In this document: piece by piece, positions 1 through 7,811 of the stretch
How positions within the stretch are numbered: position 1 is the stretch's first letter
How the letters are laid out: each line of letters begins with the position of its first letter
Source: Phenylobacterium koreense
Lineage (GTDB): Bacteria > Pseudomonadota > Alphaproteobacteria > Caulobacterales > Caulobacteraceae
Assembly: GCF_040545335.1 (NCBI RefSeq)
Contig: NZ_JBEPLU010000001.1
Coordinates: forward strand, 1,364,001 to 1,428,000
Direction of reading: 5' to 3'
DNA length: 64,000 nucleotides
The notes under the pieces: generated by a model
Database searches by the model: none
What the model was told of the DNA's origin: nothing
What the model saw: only the letters and a program-made list of their open reading frames with translations
Position numbers and translations under genes: made by a program

Positions 1-441
1 GAGGCGGGGTTTGGCTGGCAGATCGGGCCAGTGCGGCTGCGGCAGACCTATAGCTGGTCGGACTTCCGTTTCGACGGCGACCAGGCGTACGGCGACAACC
101 GGCTGCCGGTGATCCCCCAGCACTTCTATCGCGCCGAGCTGCGCTATGATCATCCGCAGGGCTGGTTCATCGCCCCGTCGATGGAGTGGTCGATGAGCGA
201 CACCTATGTCGACTACGCCAACACCATGAAGGCGCCCGGCTATGCGATCGTCTCGCTGAACGCCGGCTGGCGCGGTCCCGACGGGGTGAGCCTTTTCGTC
301 GAAGCGCGGAACCTGGCCGACAAGCGGTATGTGTCGAATTTCTCGGCGGTGACGGACGCCAGCGCGCCCGGCGTCTCGACCGCGGTCTTCTATCCCGGCG
401 ACGGCCGGTCGGTGTTCGGAGGCGTGTCATGGGCGTTTTGA
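1..441 (+). CDS. TonB-dependent receptor, C-terminal part (5' end outside window)
   Basis: The frame is open from base 1 and stops at TGA 439-441, so only the last 146 residues are visible. The residues read as amphipathic outer-membrane beta-strands (VEARNLADKRYVSN is a typical late-barrel TonB-receptor segment) and the chain ends in Phe, as outer-membrane barrels usually do. The downstream gene starts inside it (13-base overlap), and the next two genes encode periplasmic copper-type proteins. A copper or copper-chelate substrate is therefore a reasonable inference, but the substrate-defining plug domain is not in the window. Confidence 0.9.
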   Translation, partial: EAGFGWQIGPVRLRQTYSWSDFRFDGDQAYGDNRLPVIPQHFYRAELRYDHPQGWFIAPSMEWSMSDTYVDYANTMKAPGYAIVSLNAGWRGPDGVSLFVEARNLADKRYVSNFSAVTDASAPGVSTAVFYPGDGRSVFGGVSWAF

Positions 442-947
442 GCCATTTTCGCCGCTCGTTCAGGGCGGACGCGTCCCTGATCGCGGGCCTTGCCCTGCTG
501 GCCCTGCCCTCACTGGCCTGCGCGCACATCGTCGCCGATCCGGGAACGGCGACGGCGGGCGCCTATCAACCGGTCGTGTTCCGGGTCGGGCACGGCTGCG
601 GGGCCGCGGCGACCACGGCGATCCGGATCGAGATCCCGGCGGACATGGCTTCGGCGCGGCCGCAGGCCAAGCCCGGCTGGCGGCTGGAGATCGAGAGGGC
701 CGGCGAGAAGGTCCTCTCCATCACCTGGCGCGGCGAATTGCCCGATGATCAGTTCGACGAGTTCGCGATCCTGTTCAAACTGCCGGACAGCCCCGGCAAG
801 CTCTATTTCCCGACCGTCCAGACCTGCGGCCGGCAGGAGACCCAGTGGACGGAAATCCCGCAAGCTGGCGAGCGCGCCGCCTATCCCGCGCCCTCGCTGG
901 TCATCGAAACCAAGAGGGCCGGAGAGGCCCCGTCCCATCAGCACTAA
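429..947 (+). CDS. YcnI/DUF1775-family periplasmic copper-binding protein
   Basis: 172 residues. ATG 429 is chosen because it begins a signal peptide (hydrophobic LIAGLALLALPSLACA) and overlaps the end of the TonB receptor, suggesting translational coupling. After predicted cleavage the mature chain would start with His (AHIVADPG). YcnI-family proteins use an N-terminal His and a conserved Trp to bind Cu(II); a Trp is present late in the domain (QWTEIP). The chain ends in a His-containing tail (APSHQH). A PCuAC-like gene follows after 11 bases, and YcnI and PCuAC domains often occur together. The copper role is known for the family and inferred here. Confidence 0.85.
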   Translation: MGVLSHFRRSFRADASLIAGLALLALPSLACAHIVADPGTATAGAYQPVVFRVGHGCGAAATTAIRIEIPADMASARPQAKPGWRLEIERAGEKVLSITWRGELPDDQFDEFAILFKLPDSPGKLYFPTVQTCGRQETQWTEIPQAGERAAYPAPSLVIETKRAGEAPSHQH

Positions 948-958
948 AGGAGCATCTG

Positions 959-1438
959 GTGCGCCACTTCATCACTGCAGCCGCAATCACCCTGGCCATG
1001 GCCGCCAGCGCCCAGGCCGCCACCTATCGCCTGGGGACCCTGGAGGTCGCCAATCCGTGGAGCAGGCCCGCCGCGGCCGGCGGCAACGGAGCCGGGTTCA
1101 TGGTCGTCACCAACCGGGGCGACAAACCCGACGTCCTGAAGGCCGTGGAGACCCCGGCGGCCCGCAAGGCCGAGATTCACCTGAGCTCCATGACCGGCGG
1201 CGTCATGCGCATGCAGCGGCAGGACGCCGGCGTCACGATCCCGGCCGGCAAGTCGGTCACCATGGCTCCCGGCGGCTATCACCTCATGCTGCTGGGCCTG
1301 ACCAGCCAACTGAAGAGCGGCGACAAGGTCCCGGCGACCCTGGTCTTCCAAAGCGGGGCCCGGCTGAAGGTCGAGTTCCAGGTCGCCGCGACCGCGCCGG
1401 GCGCGCCCGATCCCATGGCCGGCCACAAGCATCACTGA
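959..1438 (+). CDS. PCuAC-family copper chaperone (DUF461)
   Basis: 159 residues. The start is GTG 959 behind a strong ribosome site (AAAGGAG at 946-952); upstream in-frame starts would lie inside the YcnI gene and lack a signal peptide. An export signal (TLAMAASAQA) is followed by a cupredoxin-like domain. The metal motif H-x10-M-x22-H-x-M can be read from HLSSM through YHLML, close to the family pattern H-x10-M-x21-H-x-M, and the tail MAGHKHH adds ligands. PCuAC proteins deliver Cu(I) to cytochrome oxidase or buffer periplasmic copper. It is the last gene of the TonB receptor-YcnI-PCuAC run. Confidence 0.9.
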   Translation: MRHFITAAAITLAMAASAQAATYRLGTLEVANPWSRPAAAGGNGAGFMVVTNRGDKPDVLKAVETPAARKAEIHLSSMTGGVMRMQRQDAGVTIPAGKSVTMAPGGYHLMLLGLTSQLKSGDKVPATLVFQSGARLKVEFQVAATAPGAPDPMAGHKHH

Positions 1439-1468
1439 GCCGTTGTGGCGCAAGGCGTTCAGGCGGCG

Positions 1469-1493
1469 TTGACAGCGCCGCCTGCGCTATCGT
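1469..1493 (+). promoter_or_regulatory. Putative housekeeping promoter of the acyl-CoA synthetase gene
   Basis: TTGACAGC at 1469-1476 is followed nine bases later by GCTATCGT. This resembles the Caulobacter sigma-73 pattern (TTGaCgS, spacer, GCtANAWC), although the spacer is at the short end. It lies 36 bases before the start codon. Inferred from sequence only. Confidence 0.4.
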
Positions 1494-1528
1494 CTATGCC
1501 GCCCATATTTTAGTTATGGAGGATCGCC

Positions 1529-3160
1529 TTGGTTTGGAATTACGCAAACCTTTGGGAGTCCGTCGCCGCGGCCACTCCCGATCGCATCGCCCAAATCCAG
1601 GGCGACCGCAGCATTACCTGGAAGGATTTCGACCGGCGCGCCAATGCGCTGGCCAAGGCCATGGTCGAGGCCGGGCTTTCGAAGCAGTCGAAAGTCGCCG
1701 CCTATCTGTTCAATTCGCCGGAATACCTTGAGACCTATTTCGCGGCCTTCAAGGGCGGTCTCGTGCCGTTCAACACCAACTACCGCTATGGCGGCGACGA
1801 ACTGACCTATCTGTTCGACAACGCCGACGCCGAGGCGGTGGTCTTCCACTCTTCCTTCGCCGAGATGGCCGACAAGGTGCGCGGCCGCCTGCCGAAGGTG
1901 AAGATCTGGATCGCCGTGGCCGAGGAAGGCCATCCCGTTCCGGCCTGGGCCAAGGACTACGATTCGATCGTGGCCGGCGGCGCCGACCACTTCGAAGCCC
2001 CCTGGGGCCGCTCGGGCGACGACCTGCTGATCATGTACACCGGCGGCACGACCGGCATGCCCAAGGGCGTGATGTGGCGCCAGGAGGACCTGTTCAAGGC
2101 CCTGGGCGGCGGCGCGAACATCCAGCTCGGCCTGGCCGCCATGGAGCGCGTCGAGGAAGCCGGCGAGCGCGCCAAGATGGTCGATGCGACCGGCGCCCCG
2201 ACCAACATCACCATCCCCGTGGCGCCGCTGATGCACGCCACCGGCCAGTTCATCTCGTTCGGCACCATGGTCGCCGGCGGCGCTGTGGCGACGATGCCCG
2301 GCCGCAAGTTCGACCCGGTGGTGCTGTTCAACGAGGTCGACCGCCTGGGCGTCTCGGGGCTGATCATCGTCGGCCCGGCCTTCGCCGCCCCGATGCTGGA
2401 CACGCTGGACGCCAATCCGGGCCGTTGGACCCTGCCGTCCCTGAAGCGCATCGTCTCGTCGGGCGCCATGTGGGGCCTTGAGAACAAGCAGGGCCTGCTG
2501 AAGCACCTGCCGAACGTGATGCTGGTGGACAGCCTGGGCTCCTCCGAAGCCCTGGGCCTGGCCTCCTCCTCCTCGGGCGGCGGCGCTGCGGCCAGCACCG
2601 CCAAGTTCGTCACCGGCCCGAACGCCGCCGTCTTCACCGAAGAGGGCGAGCGCGTGCAGCCGGGTTCGGGCGTGCGCGGCATGGTCGCCGTCGGCGGCCA
2701 TACGCCGATCGGCTACTACAAGGACGAGGAAAAGTCGGCCAAGACCTTCCGCGTCTACGAAGGCCGCCGTTGGAGCATCCCGGGCGACTGGGCGACGGTC
2801 GAGGCCGACGGCTCGATCACCCTGCTGGGCCGCGGCTCGCAGGTGATCAACACCGGCGGCGAGAAGGTCTTCCCGGAAGAAGTCGAAGAGGCGCTGAAGC
2901 GCTTCCCGGGCGTGCGCGACGCCGCCGTGGTCGGCCTGCCCGACCCGCGCTTCGGCGAGCGGATCGGTGCGATCGTGGACTTCGTCGGCGAGAACCCGCC
3001 GAGCCTGGCGGACCTTTCGACGCACGTGAAGGGCCTGCTGGCCGACTACAAGGCGCCGCGCGAACTGGTGCTGGCCCCTGTGGCCCGCGCCCCGAACGGC
3101 AAGCTGGACTACAAGGCGCTGAAGGCCCAGGCGCTCGCGGCGCTGAGCGCCACCGCCTAA
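1529..3160 (+). CDS. Acyl-CoA synthetase (AMP-dependent fatty acid-CoA ligase family)
   Basis: 543 residues. The start is TTG 1529, supported by GGAGG at 1518-1522 and by the typical N-terminus (WNYANLWESVAAATPDR). The adenylate-forming signature YTGGTTGMPKGV lies near residues 170-181, GRGSQVINTGGEKVFPEEVE marks the C-terminal hinge region, and the catalytic C-terminal lysine is in NGKLDY (K525). The enzyme activates a carboxylic acid, probably a medium or long fatty acid, to its CoA thioester using ATP. It stands alone; a long inverted repeat overlaps its stop codon. The chain-length preference cannot be read from the sequence. Confidence 0.92.
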   Translation: MVWNYANLWESVAAATPDRIAQIQGDRSITWKDFDRRANALAKAMVEAGLSKQSKVAAYLFNSPEYLETYFAAFKGGLVPFNTNYRYGGDELTYLFDNADAEAVVFHSSFAEMADKVRGRLPKVKIWIAVAEEGHPVPAWAKDYDSIVAGGADHFEAPWGRSGDDLLIMYTGGTTGMPKGVMWRQEDLFKALGGGANIQLGLAAMERVEEAGERAKMVDATGAPTNITIPVAPLMHATGQFISFGTMVAGGAVATMPGRKFDPVVLFNEVDRLGVSGLIIVGPAFAAPMLDTLDANPGRWTLPSLKRIVSSGAMWGLENKQGLLKHLPNVMLVDSLGSSEALGLASSSSGGGAAASTAKFVTGPNAAVFTEEGERVQPGSGVRGMVAVGGHTPIGYYKDEEKSAKTFRVYEGRRWSIPGDWATVEADGSITLLGRGSQVINTGGEKVFPEEVEEALKRFPGVRDAAVVGLPDPRFGERIGAIVDFVGENPPSLADLSTHVKGLLADYKAPRELVLAPVARAPNGKLDYKALKAQALAALSATA

Positions 3161-3206
3161 AGCACGATGCGGTCGGATGTCCCATCCGACCGCTGAATCG
3201 TGCTTT
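3159..3206. repeat. Inverted repeat overlapping stop codon, AAAGCACGAT family, likely terminator
   Basis: AAAGCACGAT plus GCGGTCGGATG (3159-3179) faces its complement at 3183-3206, with one 3-base bulge and a very short loop. The left arm includes the TAA of the acyl-CoA synthetase. A related inverted repeat (AGAGCACGAT... CGTGCTCT) sits at the stop codon of the TetR gene at 54267-54315, so this looks like a dispersed palindromic element used at gene ends. No long T-run follows. Confidence 0.7.
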
Positions 3207-3220
3207 GGAATCTTAAGTTT

Positions 3221-3269
3221 GGAGCGCGTTTTGGGGCGAAACCGCCAACACTTTCGCCTGACGCGCTCC
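3221..3269. repeat. Second stem-loop of the intergenic repeat cluster
   Basis: GGAGCGCGT (3221-3229) pairs with ACGCGCTCC (3261-3269), and inside it GGCGAAA (3235-3241) pairs with TTTCGCC (3252-3258), leaving a 10-base loop. It follows the preceding inverted repeat by 14 bases. CGTGCTTTA at 3288-3296 echoes the arm of the first repeat, suggesting one composite element filling the gap before the M13 peptidase gene. Confidence 0.65.
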
Positions 3270-3351
3270 CGCGTAACAAAAATGTAACGTGCTTTAGCGG
3301 GCGCGACGGGGTCACCGTCGCGCCCATCTTTTTGGCAGGAAGGCTCGAAAC

Positions 3352-5400
3352 TTGATCAAGACCCTCTGGCTGGGCGCGGCGTCCGTCGCGGCCCTGTTGT
3401 GCGCGTCGGCCCCAGCCCTGGCCGCCGACCTTCCCGACCTGTCCAAGGCCCCGCGCATGGGCCCCTGGGGCTTCGACATGGCCGGCCGCGACACCTCGGT
3501 CGCTCCCTCGAAGGACTTCTTCGAGTACGCCAACGGCGTCTATCTGAACAAGCTGGAGATCCCGGCCGACCGCTCGCGCTATGGCGCGTTCGACGCCTTG
3601 CAGGAACTGTCGCAGCAGCGGATGCGCGCGGTGGCCGAGGGCGCCGCGGCCAAGACCGCCGCGACCGGCGACGAGGCCAAGGTCGGCGCCTTCTATCACA
3701 GCTTCATGGACGAGGCGGCGGTGAACGCCGCCGGCGCCAAGCCGATGGCCGCGGACCTGGCCGCGATCAAGGCGGTCAAGGACAAGACCGAGATGGCCCG
3801 CCTGATGGGCGCGACCATGCGCAAGTTCGGCGGCTCGTTCTTCGGCGCCTATGTGCACGACGACGCCAAGGATCCCGAGCGCTACACCGCCTACCTGTCC
3901 CAGGCCGGGCTCTCCCTGCCTGACCGCGACTATTATCTCGAAGATCGCTTCAAGACCCAGAAGGCGGCCTACGAGGCTTATGTCGCCAAGATGCTGGGCC
4001 TCGCCGGCTGGGAGAAGCCGGCGGAATACGCCAAGGCCATCGTCGCCCTGGAGACCGAGATCGCCCAGGTCTCCTGGACCCGCGCCGAGCGCCGGGACGA
4101 CGACAAGACCTACAATCCGTTCGAGGTGGACAAGCTGCAGGCCTATGCGCCGGGCTTCGACTGGAAGGCCTTCCTGGACGGCGCCCATCTTCCGCAGGCG
4201 AGTCGTGTGATCGTGGCCGAGAACACCGCCTTCCCGAAGATCGCCCAGATCTACGCCAATACCCCGCTGGACGTGCTGCAGGCCTGGTCGGCCTTCAGCC
4301 TGGCGGACCAGGCCGCGCCCTACCTGTCGAAGGACTTCGAGGACGCGAACTTCAACTTCCGCAGCAAGACGTTGTCGGGCACTCCGGTGCAGCAGCCGCG
4401 CTGGAAGCGGGCGGTAAACGCCACCGACAGCAGCCTGGGCGAGGCGCTGGGCAAGCTCTATGTCGAGGCCTACTTCCCGGCCGAGAGCAAGGCCAAGATG
4501 GAAGAGCTGGTCGGCAACATCCAGGTCGCCATGAAGGGCCGGATCGAGAAGCTCGACTGGATGAGCCCGGCCACCAAGGCCAAGGCCCTCGAGAAGCTGG
4601 CCAAGTTCCGGGTGAAGATCGGCTATCCCGACAAGTGGCGGGACTATTCGGCCCTGCAGATCAAGGACGGCGACCTCTACGGCAATGTCGAGCGCGCCGC
4701 CGCCTTCGAATGGGACTATCGCGCCGCCCGCTATGGCGGCCCGGTGGACGACGACGAGTGGGGCATGACCCCGCCGACCATCAACGCCTACTACCAGCCG
4801 ACCAAGAACGAGATCGTGTTCCCGGCGGCGATCCTGCAGCCGCCGTTCTTCGATCCGGACGGCGACCCGGCGGTGAACTATGGCGGCATCGGCGGGGTGA
4901 TCGGCCACGAGATCACCCACGGCTTCGACGACCAGGGCCGCAAATCGGACGGCGACGGACGGCTGGCCGAATGGTGGACCGCCGAGGACGCGGCCAAGTT
5001 CAACGCCCAGGCGGCGAAGTTCGGCAAGCAGTACGCGGCGGTGGAAGTGCTGCCCGGCGCGCATATCAACGGCGACCTGACCATGGGCGAGAACATCGCC
5101 GACCTGGGCGGGCTGCTGGTGGCGCTGGACGCCTATCACCTGTCGCTGAAGGGCAAGCCGGCGCCCACGATCGACGGCGTGACCGGCGACCAGCGGGTCT
5201 TCCTGGGCTGGGCGCAGGTGTGGCGCGGCAAGTACCGGGACGACCGGATGCGCCAGCAACTGGTCTCCGACCCGCACTCGCCGCCGAAGTACCGGGTGCA
5301 GGTGCCGGTGCAGAACATCGACGCCTTCTACGAGGCGTTCGGGGTCAAGCCGGGCGACGCCATGTACCTGGCGCCGGCCGATCGGGTGCGCATCTGGTGA
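3352..5400 (+). CDS. M13-family zinc metallopeptidase (neprilysin/PepO-like), secreted
   Basis: 682 residues. The start is TTG 3352 behind AGGAAGG, giving a clean signal peptide (AALLCASAPALA). The zinc-binding HEITH motif is at residues 519-523 and the third ligand glutamate is in ENIADLGG at residue 580, both canonical for M13. The NAYY substrate-strand motif precedes the active site. Length matches the family (about 670-700). M13 enzymes cleave oligopeptides on the amino side of hydrophobic residues; here it would act in the periplasm or outside the cell. Its own terminator follows directly. Confidence 0.95.
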   Translation: MIKTLWLGAASVAALLCASAPALAADLPDLSKAPRMGPWGFDMAGRDTSVAPSKDFFEYANGVYLNKLEIPADRSRYGAFDALQELSQQRMRAVAEGAAAKTAATGDEAKVGAFYHSFMDEAAVNAAGAKPMAADLAAIKAVKDKTEMARLMGATMRKFGGSFFGAYVHDDAKDPERYTAYLSQAGLSLPDRDYYLEDRFKTQKAAYEAYVAKMLGLAGWEKPAEYAKAIVALETEIAQVSWTRAERRDDDKTYNPFEVDKLQAYAPGFDWKAFLDGAHLPQASRVIVAENTAFPKIAQIYANTPLDVLQAWSAFSLADQAAPYLSKDFEDANFNFRSKTLSGTPVQQPRWKRAVNATDSSLGEALGKLYVEAYFPAESKAKMEELVGNIQVAMKGRIEKLDWMSPATKAKALEKLAKFRVKIGYPDKWRDYSALQIKDGDLYGNVERAAAFEWDYRAARYGGPVDDDEWGMTPPTINAYYQPTKNEIVFPAAILQPPFFDPDGDPAVNYGGIGGVIGHEITHGFDDQGRKSDGDGRLAEWWTAEDAAKFNAQAAKFGKQYAAVEVLPGAHINGDLTMGENIADLGGLLVALDAYHLSLKGKPAPTIDGVTGDQRVFLGWAQVWRGKYRDDRMRQQLVSDPHSPPKYRVQVPVQNIDAFYEAFGVKPGDAMYLAPADRVRIW

Positions 5401-5406
5401 TTGCGG

Positions 5407-5438
5407 AGGGCGGGGATCGGACCTCGCCCTTTATTTTT
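5407..5438 (+). terminator. Rho-independent terminator of the M13 peptidase gene
   Basis: AGGGCGGGG (5407-5415) pairs with CCTCGCCCT (5422-5430) around a 6-base loop and is followed by TTATTTTT. It begins 7 bases after the stop codon. Confidence 0.8.
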
Positions 5439-5454
5439 GACACTTGAGTCAAAA
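5435..5454. promoter_or_regulatory. Palindrome TTTTGAC-N6-GTCAAAA, copy 1
   Basis: A perfect 7-bp inverted repeat with a 6-base spacer. A second copy with the same spacing, TTTGAC-N6-GTCAAA, lies at 5709-5726 on the other side of the gene-free stretch, and a TGAC-N4-GTCA element is at 5617-5628. Repeated palindromes of this form are typical operators, but no regulator can be assigned. Confidence 0.45.
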
Positions 5455-5474
5455 TTTATTGCGGGCAAAAAATT

Positions 5475-5512
5475 GGCCCGCTGCGGGGGATAATCGCAGC
5501 GGGCCTCTTTTT
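5475..5512. terminator. Strong bidirectional Rho-independent terminator
   Basis: GGCCCGCTGCG (5475-5485) and CGCAGCGGGCC (5495-5505) form a perfect 11-bp stem with a 9-base loop. TCTTTTT follows on the plus strand and AATTTTTTG on the minus strand, so it can stop transcripts from both directions between the convergent M13 peptidase and hisG. Confidence 0.85.
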
Positions 5513-5721
5513 GAGCAGTCGCTCCTATTGAGCGGGCGTTTCCTCCCCGAAACGCCGGAGACTGTCGGACTTAGTGGCCGCCATGTCTCTCGCAGGAATG
5601 AGAAAACGGCAATTTCTGACCCAAGTCAATGCAGCGAAGCCGCCCCTCGCCGCAATTTTCGATCAGATTTGCGCGACTAACGCATTTTCAATTCCAGGTT
5701 GGAATCTTTTTGACATCTGCG
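5513..5721. other. Gene-free stretch between convergent genes, with a perfect hairpin
   Basis: No convincing gene lies in 5401-5721; short open frames here lack ribosome sites and typical codon use, and the DNA is visibly richer in A and T than its surroundings. GGCGTTTC (5535-5542) and GAAACGCC (5549-5556) form a perfect 8-bp stem with a 6-base loop. The second TTTGAC-N6-GTCAAA palindrome (5709-5726) overlaps the hisG stop codon. Confidence 0.6.
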
Positions 5722-6675
5722 TCAAATTTGTACGCGCTGACGTAGCGCGACCGCCGCTTCACAACCTGATTTGTACACAAAATCCGGACGGCTTGCAGTC
5801 ACCGGTCCGATTCCGGCGCCGGCCAGCGAGATGGAAGCCTCCGAAACCCAGCCGGCCGGAGTAAGCAGGCCGTTCGGCCGGCGGCTGGCGCCGCGAGCGA
5901 CGAGGGCGTCGACGATGGCTTCTTCCCGGACGGGATCGGCCGGCCAAGTGAGCATGGCGCTCTCCTTGGCGGCGGCTCTCGCCTCGATAATCCGCAGCAG
6001 GCGCTCGGCGGCGTCGAGCTGGTTGGGATTCCACCCGATGCGCAGGCTGGCGGCGAGCTGGGCCTGGCTCTTCAGGATGACGCCGTCGTCCAGGATTTTC
6101 AGGCCATTGGCCTGCAAGGTCGCGCCGGTGGTGGTGATGTCGACCACCAACTCGGCCGAGCCCGCGGCCGGCGCGCCCTCGGTGGCCCCGCCGGACTCGG
6201 TGATCCGATAGTCGGCGACCCCATGACGGGCGAAGAAGGCGCGGGTCTGGGCCAGGTACTTGGTGGCGACCCGCATGCGACGCCCGGATCGCGCCAGCAG
6301 GTCGTGCCCCACCTCCTCCAGGTCAGCCATGCTGTCGACGTCGATCCAGCTCTTGGGCACGGCGACCACGAGGTCGGCGCGGCCGAAACCCAGAGCGCGC
6401 AGCAGGAGGACGCGGGCGTCCACATCGCCGCCGCGCTCGCGCAGCAGGTCCTCGCCGGTGATGCCCAGATGCACTTCGCCCAGGTCCAGCGCCTCGGCGA
6501 TGTCGCCGGCCGACAGCAGGCGGACCTGGATGCCGGAGACGCCCTTCAGCTCGGCCATGTAGCCGCGCGAGCCGCCGGCGACTGAGAGCTTCAGTCCGCA
6601 GTCGGCCAGCCACTCCTCCACCTGTTCCTTGAGGCGGCCCTTGGAAGGGACGGCCAGGATTAGGGATTCGCTCAT
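5722..6675 (-). CDS. hisG: ATP phosphoribosyltransferase catalytic subunit HisG, with C-terminal extension
   Basis: 317 residues from ATG 6675 (MSESLILAVPSKGRL). HisG joins ATP and PRPP in the first step of histidine synthesis. The PRPP-binding region reads ELVVDITTTGATLQANGLK. Its start overlaps the hisZ stop (ATGA), so the two subunits are translationally coupled. Short-form HisG proteins that pair with HisZ are usually about 210-230 residues. This one carries roughly 90 extra residues, starting near SAMLTWPADPVREEA, that do not look like the regulatory domain of long-form HisG. Last gene of the hisS-hisZ-hisG operon. Confidence 0.93.
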   Translation of the reverse strand: MSESLILAVPSKGRLKEQVEEWLADCGLKLSVAGGSRGYMAELKGVSGIQVRLLSAGDIAEALDLGEVHLGITGEDLLRERGGDVDARVLLLRALGFGRADLVVAVPKSWIDVDSMADLEEVGHDLLARSGRRMRVATKYLAQTRAFFARHGVADYRITESGGATEGAPAAGSAELVVDITTTGATLQANGLKILDDGVILKSQAQLAASLRIGWNPNQLDAAERLLRIIEARAAAKESAMLTWPADPVREEAIVDALVARGASRRPNGLLTPAGWVSEASISLAGAGIGPVTASRPDFVYKSGCEAAVALRQRVQI

Positions 6676-7811
6676 GCCTCGCCTCCCGCCCAGGCCCGCC
6701 AGGGCCGGACCATGCAACCGACGGCTCGCGCGCCGGCCGCGCCGCCCAGGCGCGCCGGGAGGCCGTCATAGCGGCCGCCCACGGCGACCGCGCGTTCCGG
6801 ATCGAGCGCCGCCGAGCGGATCTCGAAGCTCAAGCCGTCGTAATAGTCGAAGGCGTGGCCGAGGGCCGCGGCGAAGCGGATGCGGTCAGCGGGAACCTCG
6901 CCCTGCTCCAGGAGCGTCAGGCGCTGGTCCCAGGCGGCCAAGGCGCCGTCGAGCGCGCCGGGGCGCTGGCCGCCGATGGCCTTGATGGCGGCGAAGGCCG
7001 CCGCGGGGCGATCTTCGATCGCCAGGAAAGCGCGGATCGCCTCGGCCTGGGCCGGGGTCAGCGCCGGCGCCTGGGCCGCCTCGGCGCGGCGGATCAGCCG
7101 CTGGGCGATGTCGGCCGGGCTGCGGCCGCCGACAGGGTCGATCCCGGCCAGGGCCCACATCTCCTCCAACACGGTGGCGGCATCGGCTTCCGAGAGGCCG
7201 GAGAGCAAGCCGGCGAGGCGCGCGCCCTCGGCGGCGGCCGGCGCGGGCGCTTCGGCGCGGGCCAGCTCGGCGGCCAGCAGGCGCGGCCGCGCCGCGACCC
7301 GCTTCAGGCGCGCGGCCAGGGGTTCGGCCAGGCCCAGGGCGTCGATGAAGGCGGCGAAGAGGGCGATATCCCCCAGCCACAGCGAAAGGTCGCCGCGGCC
7401 GCCGGCCAGGGCAGAGCGCCAGGCCAGCAGCGCGATCTCGGCGTCGGCGACGACGGGCGAGGCGCCCTGCTCGTCGAAGCGCTCCAACCCGATCTGGCGG
7501 AACTCGTCGGGGCGGCCCGGTTCGGGAGAGGCGCGGAAGGCCTTGCCCTCGTAAAAATAGCGGCCGGAGGACCGACCGCTTTCGAGGTGCTGGCGCACGA
7601 CGGGGACCGTGAAGTCCGGACGCAGACAGGTTTCCTCCCCGCCCTCGGACTGGACCACGAAGAGGCGCGCGCGCATGGCTTCGCCGGCCAGCTCAAGCAG
7701 CAGGCCGAGCGGCTGGAGGATCGGCGCATCGACGGTTTCGGCCCCGAGCGCCTCGAACGGCGCGCGGATCAGGGCAAGGGCGTCGGCGGGAACGGCGGGT
7801 TCGGCCCTCAT
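6672..7811 (-). CDS. hisZ: ATP phosphoribosyltransferase regulatory subunit HisZ
   Basis: 379 residues from ATG 7811, which overlaps the hisS stop codon (ATGA). HisZ is a catalytically inactive HisS paralogue that assembles with HisG and confers histidine feedback control. The class II synthetase-like core is recognisable (GEETCLRPDFTVPVVRQH, then FYEGKAFR and EFRQIGLERF). Longer upstream in-frame starts would run into hisS and are rejected. Overlaps on both sides indicate one coupled transcript. Confidence 0.93.
   Translation of the reverse strand: MRAEPAVPADALALIRAPFEALGAETVDAPILQPLGLLLELAGEAMRARLFVVQSEGGEETCLRPDFTVPVVRQHLESGRSSGRYFYEGKAFRASPEPGRPDEFRQIGLERFDEQGASPVVADAEIALLAWRSALAGGRGDLSLWLGDIALFAAFIDALGLAEPLAARLKRVAARPRLLAAELARAEAPAPAAAEGARLAGLLSGLSEADAATVLEEMWALAGIDPVGGRSPADIAQRLIRRAEAAQAPALTPAQAEAIRAFLAIEDRPAAAFAAIKAIGGQRPGALDGALAAWDQRLTLLEQGEVPADRIRFAAALGHAFDYYDGLSFEIRSAALDPERAVAVGGRYDGLPARLGGAAGARAVGCMVRPWRAWAGGEA

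Noticed and set aside
3157..5277. Minus-strand 706-codon frame opposite the M13 peptidase
   Set aside because: Antisense shadow of a gene with a clear HEITH zinc motif and signal peptide.
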